Assembly (NCBI GenBank): GCA_013203525.1
Contig: JABMQB010000284.1
Location: 1 to 5,927 of the forward strand
DNA length: 5,927 nucleotides
From: Mariniphaga sp.
GTDB taxonomy: Bacteria > Bacteroidota > Bacteroidia > Bacteroidales > Prolixibacteraceae
Direction: 5' to 3'
Numbering within the stretch: the stretch's first letter is position 1; each line of letters starts with the position of its first letter. Of this stretch, positions 1-5,927 are shown in pieces. The notes beneath the pieces are model-generated. The model did no database searches. It was not told where the DNA came from and was given only the letters and a program-made list of their open reading frames with translations. Position numbers and translations under genes: made by a program.

Positions 1-59
1 AAATAGAGGGGGCTTACTTTTAAGCAAAGAAAATATGGATACTATGTATCAATAAGTTA

Positions 60-94
60 AATTTGAAAAAGAATTAAATTCCGGGTTTACCGGA
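60..94 (-). terminator. Possible weak intrinsic terminator of the nqr operon
   Basis: On the minus strand TCCGG and CCGGA (94-90 and 84-80) can pair as a 5-bp GC-rich stem around a TAAAC loop. An AT-rich stretch with a run of five T follows (about 79-60). It lies about 94 bases after the nqrF stop, a plausible place for the end of the operon. The stem is short and the T-run does not follow directly, so the call is tentative. Confidence 0.3.
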
Positions 95-151
95 CAACAA
101 TGATTAAATATATAGTTTCTTAGTTTTTTGCTTGCAATTTGATTTTAAAAT

Positions 152-181
152 CTCACTACTCTTTACTCACTACTGACTACT
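152..181 (-). repeat. Heptanucleotide tandem repeat, four units
   Basis: Read on the minus strand, six bases after the nqrF stop, the sequence consists of AGTAGTC, AGTAGTG, AGTAAAG and AGTAGTG, followed by a partial AG. These are four 7-base units differing at one to three positions. The array is non-coding, since nqrF has already ended. Such a short array may vary in copy number. No function is evident. Confidence 0.6.
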
Positions 182-187
182 AAAAAA

Positions 188-1450
188 TTAGCTTCCAAAA
201 TCATCAAACAATACGTTTTCATCAGGAACGCCCAGGTCGTACAGCATTTTGTTAACTGCATCGTTCATCATGGGTGGCCCGCAGAGGTAGTAATCAATTT
301 CTTCGGGCTCTTCATGTTTACTCAAGTACATATCGTAAATCACCTGGTGGATAAATCCTTTTGGCCCTTCCCATTTATCTTCGGGCAAAGCATCAGATAA
401 AGCCAGGTTAAATTTAAAGTTCGGGTAATTTTTTTCAATCTCACGGAATTGGTCGTAATAAAATACCTCAGTCCACGAACGTGCTCCATACCAGAAAGTA
501 ATTTCCTTTTTCGTTTCTTTAACGGTTTGAAAAAGGTGAAGTAAATGCGAACGCATCGGAGCCATTCCTGCACCGCCGCCAATAAACATCATTTCGTTAT
601 CGTTGTTTTTCAGGAAGAATTCGCCGTATGGACCTGAAACCATTACTTTATCTCCCGGTTTGCGTGAGAATATATAGGAAGAGCATATACCCGGATTTAA
701 CTTCATAAAACCGCCTTTAACACGGTCGAATGGTGGGGTTGCAATACGGATGTTCAGCATTACAATATTTCCTTCGGCAGGATGGTTTGCCATTGAATAA
801 GCACGGAATGTAGGTTCCGGATTTTTCATTTTCAGGTCGAACATATTGTACTTATTCCATTCCTCGAGATATTCGTCGCCAACTTCCATGTCTTTAAAGT
901 CGACTTCGATTTTTGGTACGTCAATCTGAATATACCCTCCCGATTTAAAATCGAGCACTTCGCTTTCGGGCAATTTAACCACAAACTCTTTAATGTAGGT
1001 TGCCACATTATCGTTTGAAACCACTTCGCATTCCCATTTTTTCACACCCAGAATTTCCTGATGCATATGGATTTTCATATCCTCTTTTACCTTCACCTGG
1101 CAGGCAAGCCTCCAGTTATCATTTTGTTCTTTTCGGGTAAAAAATCCGGTTTCGGTAGGAAGGATCGAGCCACCACCATCGGTAACCTGGCAACGGCACA
1201 TAGCACAGGTTCCACCGCCTCCACATGCCGAAGGAAGTAAAACTTTATTATTCCCCAGAGTTGTTAAAAGCGTATCGCCCGGATTGGTTTTAAATTCCAT
1301 ATACCCGTCGTTTATATCGACTTTTACAATTCCGCTGGGCATTAGTTTTTTCTTTGCATAAAGCAAAATGGCAACCAACAAAATAATAACACTTAAGAAT
1401 ACTACCACACTGGCAATTACAACCGTAGTTTGTGTTGATAACAATATCAT
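188..1450 (-). CDS. nqrF: Na+-translocating NADH:quinone reductase subunit F (NADH dehydrogenase subunit)
   Basis: NqrF is the electron-input subunit: it oxidises NADH on the cytoplasmic side and passes electrons through FAD to a [2Fe-2S] cluster, then to NqrD/NqrE. The protein has 420 residues (Vibrio about 408). The domains in order are an N-terminal membrane anchor (about 9-31), a plant-type ferredoxin domain (about 40-130) with cluster ligands Cys76, Cys82, Cys85 and Cys117 in a C-x5-C-x2-C-x31-C pattern, an FAD domain with RAYSMAN at 216-222, and an NADH domain with GGGAGMAPMRSH (291-302) and CGPPMM (390-395). It ends in FDDFG plus a serine, as in the family. The acidic insertion around 183-207 lies just before the FAD motif. 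It is the last gene of the operon. The ATG at 1450 gives the complete anchor helix. All key residues are intact. Confidence 0.97.
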   Translation of the reverse strand: MILLSTQTTVVIASVVVFLSVIILLVAILLYAKKKLMPSGIVKVDINDGYMEFKTNPGDTLLTTLGNNKVLLPSACGGGGTCAMCRCQVTDGGGSILPTETGFFTRKEQNDNWRLACQVKVKEDMKIHMHQEILGVKKWECEVVSNDNVATYIKEFVVKLPESEVLDFKSGGYIQIDVPKIEVDFKDMEVGDEYLEEWNKYNMFDLKMKNPEPTFRAYSMANHPAEGNIVMLNIRIATPPFDRVKGGFMKLNPGICSSYIFSRKPGDKVMVSGPYGEFFLKNNDNEMMFIGGGAGMAPMRSHLLHLFQTVKETKKEITFWYGARSWTEVFYYDQFREIEKNYPNFKFNLALSDALPEDKWEGPKGFIHQVIYDMYLSKHEEPEEIDYYLCGPPMMNDAVNKMLYDLGVPDENVLFDDFGS

Positions 1451-1469
1451 CGGTAATTGATTTTTATTT

Positions 1470-2087
1470 TTATAATTTAATTCCCATGAATCCCATAAAT
1501 GCCAGCCCCATCAGGCCGGTTACAATAAATGTAATTCCGAGGCCACGTAAAGGTGCCGGAACACTTGAGTATTCAATTTTTTCCCTGATGGCTGCAATGC
1601 CCACAATTGCAAGCAACCAGCCAACACCTGAACCTAAACCATAAACTGATGCTTCGCCAACATTAATAAATGCTTTTTGCTGAAGGAATAAAGATCCTCC
1701 TAAAATTGCACAGTTAACAGCAATTAGTGGAAGAAAAATTCCCAGTTGGTTATAAAGAACAGGAGCAAACTTTTCAACAATCATTTCAACCAACTGCACC
1801 ATAGATGCAATGATTGCAATAAACATTATAAAACGGAGGAAACTCAGGTCGACATTGGCAAAACCTTCACCTAGCCATATCAGGGCTCCTTCATTTAAAA
1901 TATATTTTTCTAAAAGGTAGTTTACCGGAACAGTAATTACGAGAACAAAAATTACAGCAATCCCAAGCCCCATTGCTGTACTTACTTTTTTTGAAACAGC
2001 CAGGTATGAACACATCCCAAAGAAATATGCAAATACCATGTTTTCAATAAAGATCGACTTGATAAATATATTAATCAGATTTTCCAT
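1470..2087 (-). CDS. nqrE: Na+-translocating NADH:quinone reductase subunit E
   Basis: NqrE is the membrane partner of NqrD and a member of the same NqrDE/RnfAE family, inserted with inverted topology. Together they ligate the intramembrane iron-sulfur centre that receives electrons from NqrF. The protein has 205 residues, slightly longer than the roughly 198 of the Vibrio protein. It is mostly hydrophobic helices. The two expected ligands are visible: Cys26 in FFGMCSYLAVSKK and Cys126 in PLIAVNCAILGGSLF, corresponding to Vibrio Cys26 and Cys120. The block SVYGLGSGVGWLLAIV and the C-terminal VPAPLRGLGITFI are also characteristic. The ATG at 2087 follows a run of eight A and no Shine-Dalgarno sequence, 17 bases after the nqrD stop. 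nqrF follows 19 bases downstream. Confidence 0.97.
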   Translation of the reverse strand: MENLINIFIKSIFIENMVFAYFFGMCSYLAVSKKVSTAMGLGIAVIFVLVITVPVNYLLEKYILNEGALIWLGEGFANVDLSFLRFIMFIAIIASMVQLVEMIVEKFAPVLYNQLGIFLPLIAVNCAILGGSLFLQQKAFINVGEASVYGLGSGVGWLLAIVGIAAIREKIEYSSVPAPLRGLGITFIVTGLMGLAFMGFMGIKL

Positions 2088-2104
2088 TTTTTTTTATTAT
2101 CAGG

Positions 2105-2755
2105 TTAGTCTTCGATTAATTGACGGTTTTTACTGCGTTGAACCCAAATGATGATTCCCACAACAACCAGTGCCATAGGCGAAAGCACCATAAGTCCGTT
2201 GTTCTCATAAAATCCTCCGTTTGCAATATACCAGCTGTCAGGAATAATTTTGTAACCATACAATGTACCGGATCCAAACAATTCACGGAAGAATCCAACA
2301 ATTATCAGGATTACACCATATCCGGCAGCATTTCCAACTCCATCGAGGAATGATTGCCAGGGTTTGTTTCCCAAAGCAAATGCCTCAAGGCGACCCATAA
2401 TTATACAGTTTGTGATGATCAGCCCAACAAAAACTGATAACTGTTTGCTAACGTCGTAAACATAGGCTTTTAGCACCAGGTCGACTAAAATTACCAGTGC
2501 AGCAATAACAACCAACTGAACGATAATCCGGATACGGTTAGGTATTGTATTTCGTAATAAAGAAATAATCACGTTTGCCAAAGCCAACACCGCTACCACT
2601 GAAATTGCCATAACCACTGAAGGTTTTAGCTGTGCCGTAACTGCCAGTGCCGAACAAATACCCAATACCTGAACAGTAATTGGATTACTGTTATTCATCG
2701 GATCGGAAAGCAGTTTCAGGTTTTTCTTAGAAAATAATGGTTCTTTTTCGTTCAT
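2105..2755 (-). CDS. nqrD: Na+-translocating NADH:quinone reductase subunit D
   Basis: NqrD is an integral membrane subunit of Na+-NQR, homologous to RnfE/RnfA-type proteins. With NqrE it holds an iron-sulfur centre inside the membrane and forms part of the electron and Na+ path. From the ATG at 2755 the protein has 216 residues, close to the family size of about 210. A short polar N-terminus containing NPITVQVLGICSALAVT is followed by several hydrophobic helices. The two expected cluster cysteines are present: Cys34 in GICSALAVT and Cys117 in LIITNCIIMGR, matching Vibrio Cys29 and Cys112. Further family blocks are GRLEAFALGNKPWQSFLDG and FFRELFGSGTLYG. The junction with nqrC reads TAAGTGATG, so GTG at 2758 is an alternative start adding one residue. 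I prefer the ATG. Translation is probably coupled to nqrC. Confidence 0.96.
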   Translation of the reverse strand: MNEKEPLFSKKNLKLLSDPMNNSNPITVQVLGICSALAVTAQLKPSVVMAISVVAVLALANVIISLLRNTIPNRIRIIVQLVVIAALVILVDLVLKAYVYDVSKQLSVFVGLIITNCIIMGRLEAFALGNKPWQSFLDGVGNAAGYGVILIIVGFFRELFGSGTLYGYKIIPDSWYIANGGFYENNGLMVLSPMALVVVGIIIWVQRSKNRQLIED

Positions 2756-2758
2756 CAC

Positions 2759-3460
2759 TTATGATTTTTTCTTTAATAGGAATTCTTTATATGTATTAAA
2801 ATCATCAAGGAGCATTCTTTCCAGGCCTTTACTTGTTATAGTCCCTCCCGAAATTCCATCAACTTTATGTACTTCGGGTGCAACTTCACCAACTTTGGCA
2901 ACAATAATTGAAACAAGCTTTCCGCTTGCATCAAAAATATTTTTACCTTTAAATTGCTCTTCAAACTGAACCGTTGAAATTTCAGCTCCAAGCCCGGGTG
3001 TTTCACCTTCGTGGTCGAAGTTGGCACCATAAATAGTATTCAGGTCTTCATTTAATGCAATATATCCCCAAACCGGCCCCCAGAGTCCTGACCCGCGCAA
3101 AGGAATAACATATTTTAATCCATCTTCGGTTTGGCATTCAAATACCGGAAGGATTCTTTCATTCTGGTCTTTGGCCATTTCCTTTTTAATATTCGTATTA
3201 AAAGCATCACCTTCTTTTTCATCGCCACTTAAGTTTACCACATAGGTGCGTGTCACATTTTTTGCATAAATCTCTTCAGCATTTTTTGCATTACTTTCAA
3301 TATTTACCGAAGCAAGAATATTTTGCTTTTTCTCAGTCTCAAAGTTCTTTGTCTGCCTTGGTTTTAATGCCATTGCCACAGCCGAAAGAACAGCTGCAAC
3401 AATAATTACCATTATGGCTGCATACATGAACGTGTATATATTTCCGTTTCTATTCATCAT
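2759..3460 (-). CDS. nqrC: Na+-translocating NADH:quinone reductase subunit C
   Basis: NqrC is a single-span membrane subunit with a large periplasmic FMN-binding domain. It carries covalently bound FMN and relays electrons between the NqrD/NqrE iron-sulfur centre and NqrB. The protein has 233 residues, shorter than the roughly 255-260 of the Vibrio protein. One hydrophobic helix lies at about 8-32. The soluble domain contains RGSGLWGPVWGYIAL (122-136), HEGETPGLGAEI (150-161) and the attachment motif DGISGGTITS at 201-210, so Thr207 is the expected FMN acceptor, placed by an ApbE-type flavin transferase. The usual motif reads SGAT; here the third position is Gly. Two ATGs in tandem (3460 and 3457) could each be the start; I use the outer one. 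The gene begins 26 bases after the nqrB stop, and its TAA is followed almost directly by nqrD. Confidence 0.96.
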   Translation of the reverse strand: MMNRNGNIYTFMYAAIMVIIVAAVLSAVAMALKPRQTKNFETEKKQNILASVNIESNAKNAEEIYAKNVTRTYVVNLSGDEKEGDAFNTNIKKEMAKDQNERILPVFECQTEDGLKYVIPLRGSGLWGPVWGYIALNEDLNTIYGANFDHEGETPGLGAEISTVQFEEQFKGKNIFDASGKLVSIIVAKVGEVAPEVHKVDGISGGTITSKGLERMLLDDFNTYKEFLLKKKS

Positions 3461-3482
3461 TCGAATTTTTACAGTTAAGTTG

Positions 3483-3498
3483 TCCGTCAGCTGACGGA
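3483..3498. repeat. Perfect 16-bp palindrome across the nqrB stop codon
   Basis: The bases TCCGTCAGCTGACGGA form a perfect inverted repeat. It covers the last three codons of nqrB (Ser-Val-Ser), its TGA stop and six bases of the nqrB-nqrC gap. In the mRNA it could fold as a 6-bp stem with an AGCU loop. No U-tract follows, so it is not a typical intrinsic terminator. Its role is unknown. Confidence 0.6.
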
Positions 3499-4665
3499 TG
3501 CTCGTTTTAACCGACGTTTAATATTTCCTTGTACAGTATAATGGTCGATTAGTGGTGCGAACGTATTCATTATTAAAATGGCAAGCATCATACCTTCGGG
3601 GAAGGCAGGATTTAATACTCTGATAAGAACTGCCAGAATTCCAATCAGGAATCCATAAATCCATTTTCCTTTTTCGGTTTGAGATCCTGAAACAGGGTCG
3701 GTAGCCATAAAAATTGCACCAAAAGCAAAACCTCCAATAATTAAGTGATGCCAGAAAGGCATTGAAAAATAGCTTGCAACTTCAGGTGAAAGCCCCTCAG
3801 CTCCGGCAAAAATATTTAGGATAATCCCCATAACAACTCCACCTGCAACTGTCGACATCATTATTTTCCAACTTCCGATTCCGGTAACAATAAGAATAAG
3901 CGCACCTAATAAAATTGCCAGGGTTGAAGTTTCTCCAACCGATCCGGGGATAAATCCGAAAAAGGCATCGGAAACACTAAAATTAATATTTCCTGCAGCA
4001 GCTTGCGCCATGGGTGTAGCTCCTGAAAATCCATCAACCACTACATCGGTACTTTTTAGTGATACCCAAACTGATTCGCCGGACATTTGAGCCGGATAGG
4101 CAAAAAACAGGAATGCCCGTGCAACCAGTGCTGGATTCCAGATATTCATGCCGGTTCCACCAAATACTTCTTTGCCGATGATAACAGCAAAAGCAGTTGC
4201 AACAGCAATCATCCAAAGTGGAGTTTCGATTGGCATTACCAAAGGAATAAGGATACCCGAAACCAGGAATCCTTCCTGAATGTCGTGCCCACGAATCTGG
4301 GCAAAAACAAATTCAATTCCCAACCCAACAACATACGATACTACAATAACAGGGAATACTTTTAGTAATCCAAAAAGGAATATTTCAAAAAATCCTGTTG
4401 ATGCCAGTTCGCCAATTGCTTTAAAATGTTGAAACCCGGTATTGTACATCCCGAATAAAATTGCGGGAACAAGTGCGAGTACAACAATACCCATCGTCCG
4501 TTTAAGGTCGATGAAATCGTGAATATGAGCCCCGGATTTTGACGTGTTCTTTTGTACAAAGAATAACGTAAAAAGTCCCTCGTGTGTAGAACGAAGCCAA
4601 TGAAACTTTGCTCCCTTCTTAACAAATGGCTCTGTCTTTTCAAAAATGTTTCTGATAAACTTCAT
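3487..4665 (-). CDS. nqrB: Na+-translocating NADH:quinone reductase subunit B
   Basis: NqrB is the main membrane subunit of Na+-NQR. It carries covalent FMN and riboflavin, delivers electrons to the quinone and takes part in Na+ translocation. The protein has 392 residues, a little shorter than the roughly 410-415 of the Vibrio protein. A soluble N-terminal stretch (about 1-55) is followed by many hydrophobic helices, roughly at 57-73, 93-118, 133-166, 178-192, 246-287, 303-321 and 335-376, and a basic tail (NIKRRLKRAS). The FMN attachment motif DGFSGAT lies at 211-217, making Thr217 the expected acceptor, equivalent to Vibrio Thr236. Other family blocks are EGFLVSG (131-137), GKEVFGGTGMNIWNPAL (164-180), RAFLFFAYPAQ and FMATDPVSG. 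The ATG at 4665 follows an A/T-rich leader with no Shine-Dalgarno sequence. The last codons and stop lie within a 16-bp palindrome. Confidence 0.97.
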   Translation of the reverse strand: MKFIRNIFEKTEPFVKKGAKFHWLRSTHEGLFTLFFVQKNTSKSGAHIHDFIDLKRTMGIVVLALVPAILFGMYNTGFQHFKAIGELASTGFFEIFLFGLLKVFPVIVVSYVVGLGIEFVFAQIRGHDIQEGFLVSGILIPLVMPIETPLWMIAVATAFAVIIGKEVFGGTGMNIWNPALVARAFLFFAYPAQMSGESVWVSLKSTDVVVDGFSGATPMAQAAAGNINFSVSDAFFGFIPGSVGETSTLAILLGALILIVTGIGSWKIMMSTVAGGVVMGIILNIFAGAEGLSPEVASYFSMPFWHHLIIGGFAFGAIFMATDPVSGSQTEKGKWIYGFLIGILAVLIRVLNPAFPEGMMLAILIMNTFAPLIDHYTVQGNIKRRLKRASVS

Positions 4666-4698
4666 TATATAAAGTTGATTTTATTTTTTCAGATTTGA

Positions 4699-5927
4699 TT
4701 ACCCTAATTCTACTATCATTGAATTGATGCCCTGCCTTACAATATCCTGAACTTTAATTTTTGAAGTACAGGCATATTCACATAATGCAAGATCTTCCTC
4801 AATAATTTCATAAATCCCCATTTGCTCCATTTTATCAATATCGTTAACAACAATAGCTTTTAACAGGAAAACCGGAAGGATATCCATTGGTACTAATTTC
4901 TCGTATTGCCCCGACATAACAAAAGCCCTTTCACCACCATGCATATTGGCGTTTATCTCGTATTCTTTTTTAGGCAATAACGACGCCATGTAGGTTTTGC
5001 TGGCACTAAATTTTTTGAATCCAAGTGTTGCCCAACCCATAAATTCATACTCATCACCTTCAGGAATTACCGATACTAACGAATCGTAAAATCCCAGATA
5101 GTTATCGTTATTTACTTTAGTTCCTGTTAGCACATTTCCGCTAATTATCCGCTGGTTTTTTTCATTTTTCAGATTATCATCGCATAATGCAGATATGGTT
5201 GTTCCTAAAATACATTTATAATAGCCGGGTTTTTCAACCTCGGAACCTGCTAATGCAACAATTTTTAAAAGATCAAGTTTCCCGGTTTCAAAAAGGCGGC
5301 CAATAAACAGAACATTCTGTGGATTGATTGTCCAGATTATATCACCCTTATTTAATGGTGAAATATTGTGTATCTGAATCCCAACATTCCCTGCCGGGTG
5401 CGGTCCTGAAAATGCATTTACCTCAACATTTTTATAAGAGGTAGCATTCGATGTTCCATTAACTCCCAGATAGATTTTTCCATCAGTTAATTTCGACAAT
5501 GCATTTAATCCTGTCTGAAAAGTACTTTCCTGTCCCTTTAAAATAAAATCATAATCGGGAGCAAGTGGTGCAGTATCAAACATCGAAATAAAAATATCTT
5601 TAGGTTTTTCCGATGGTTTGGCGATAACGCCATAAGGCCTGCGTTTCAGAAATGGCCATAAACCACTTTTAAGAAGTTGTTCTTTAATTTCCTCCTCTGA
5701 AAGTGATAAGGGGTCGGCTTTTTTAAATTCAACAGAACCTGCACTTTCTTCAGCTTGAATAACAACTTCAAGGATTTTTCTTCTTTCACCACGGTTGATT
5801 GAAAGTACTTTACCCCCAATTGGCGCTGTAAAAACAATTTCAGGAGAGTATTTATCAAAAAATACGGGTTCTCCTGATTTAATTTCCTCCCCAGCCTTAA
5901 CACATAGTTTTGCCGTCAGGCCTGGAA
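4699..5927 (-). CDS. nqrA: Na+-translocating NADH:quinone reductase subunit A (5' end cut by window edge)
   Basis: NqrA is the large hydrophilic subunit of the Na+-NQR complex. It sits on the cytoplasmic face against NqrB and has been linked to quinone binding. The frame stays open from the TAA stop to the right edge, giving 408 visible residues. The family is about 445-450 long, so roughly 40 N-terminal residues and the start lie outside. The visible part begins PGLTAKLCVKAGEE, followed by the family segments TAPIGGKVLSINRGERR, SGLWPFLKRRPYGVIAKP, FSGPHPAGNVG, ISGNVLTGT and, near the C-terminus, EEDLALCEYAC. The ATG at 5583-5581 is an internal methionine (visible residue 115, in ISMFDTAPLAP); starting there would lose the conserved N-terminal third. 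No membrane segments are seen, as expected. It is the first gene of the operon, 33 bases before nqrB. Identity is very secure. Confidence 0.96.
   Translation of the reverse strand, partial: PGLTAKLCVKAGEEIKSGEPVFFDKYSPEIVFTAPIGGKVLSINRGERRKILEVVIQAEESAGSVEFKKADPLSLSEEEIKEQLLKSGLWPFLKRRPYGVIAKPSEKPKDIFISMFDTAPLAPDYDFILKGQESTFQTGLNALSKLTDGKIYLGVNGTSNATSYKNVEVNAFSGPHPAGNVGIQIHNISPLNKGDIIWTINPQNVLFIGRLFETGKLDLLKIVALAGSEVEKPGYYKCILGTTISALCDDNLKNEKNQRIISGNVLTGTKVNNDNYLGFYDSLVSVIPEGDEYEFMGWATLGFKKFSASKTYMASLLPKKEYEINANMHGGERAFVMSGQYEKLVPMDILPVFLLKAIVVNDIDKMEQMGIYEIIEEDLALCEYACTSKIKVQDIVRQGINSMIVELG

Larger units (their letters stand above)
1..187. other. Non-coding region downstream of nqrF
   Basis: This AT-rich stretch after the last operon gene contains no convincing reading frame on either strand and no tRNA-like structure. 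It holds the heptamer repeat (152-181), a 12-bp palindrome GATTTTAAAATC (141-152), the possible terminator hairpin (80-94) and a small inverted repeat GCTTA/TAAGC (12-25). No nqrM- or apbE-like sequence begins here. The next gene lies outside the window. Confidence 0.6.

Noticed and set aside
12..25. Inverted repeat GCTTA/TAAGC near the left edge as a terminator
   Set aside because: The stem is only five mostly AT pairs. On the minus strand it is followed by a C-run rather than a T-run, and on the plus strand by A-rich sequence.
141..152. 12-bp palindrome GATTTTAAAATC as an operator
   Set aside because: It is almost all A/T in AT-rich non-coding DNA, lies downstream of the operon, and has no promoter elements next to it.
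1432..1644. 70-residue plus-strand reading frame over the nqrE 3' end
   Set aside because: It lies opposite the well-supported nqrE and the nqrE-nqrF gap, has no ribosome-binding or promoter signal, and its product is a proline- and isoleucine-rich antisense shadow of membrane-helix codons.
4087..4365. 92-residue plus-strand reading frame inside nqrB
   Set aside because: It is antisense to conserved NqrB blocks; the composition (many Asn, Ser, Cys) is that of a complement-strand shadow.
5646..5903. 85-residue minus-strand reading frame overlapping the 5' part of nqrA
   Set aside because: It lies in a different frame from nqrA, whose own frame encodes conserved NqrA sequence through the same bases. 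The 85-residue product is low-complexity (rich in Lys and Leu) and resembles nothing.
188..5927. Rnf complex as an alternative identity for the operon
   Set aside because: NqrA has the NQR-type sequence and not the RnfC cluster motifs. The NqrF anchor-ferredoxin-FAD-NADH layout and the A-to-F gene order are specific to Na+-NQR; Rnf lacks an NqrF-type subunit.

Overview
The window holds one coherent locus, read entirely on the minus strand: the six-gene operon for the Na+-translocating NADH:quinone oxidoreductase (Na+-NQR), in the order nqrA-nqrB-nqrC-nqrD-nqrE-nqrF. In transcription order (right to left) it has nqrA (its 5' end is cut by the right edge of the window), nqrB, nqrC, nqrD, nqrE and nqrF, then about 187 bases of non-coding sequence after the last stop. 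Gaps between genes are 33, 26, 3, 17 and 19 bases, so one transcript is likely. The promoter must lie upstream of nqrA, outside the window.

The DNA is AT-rich. The starts lack clear Shine-Dalgarno sequences and are preceded by A/T-rich leaders, which is typical of Bacteroidota. The protein sequences also look like the Bacteroidota branch of NQR (for example the NqrA segment following PGLTAKLCVKAGEE, and the 233-residue NqrC). A marine or anaerobic Bacteroidales/Marinilabiliales-type organism is my guess; the phylum is much safer than the order.

The subunits form one inner-membrane redox pump. NqrF takes electrons from NADH through FAD and a [2Fe-2S] centre. NqrD and NqrE share an intramembrane iron-sulfur centre through two cysteines each. 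NqrC and NqrB carry covalently bound FMN on threonine. NqrB also binds riboflavin and passes electrons to the quinone (probably menaquinone in this phylum), and NqrA is the large cytoplasmic subunit. Every cofactor-ligating residue I know to look for is present, so the complex looks functional.

This is a conserved housekeeping locus, and I see no new system in it. The points worth a second look are small: a perfect 16-bp palindrome across the nqrB stop codon, an SGGT instead of SGAT flavinylation motif in NqrC, a four-unit heptanucleotide tandem repeat just after nqrF, and the absence of a maturation gene (nqrM or apbE) in the short visible flank.
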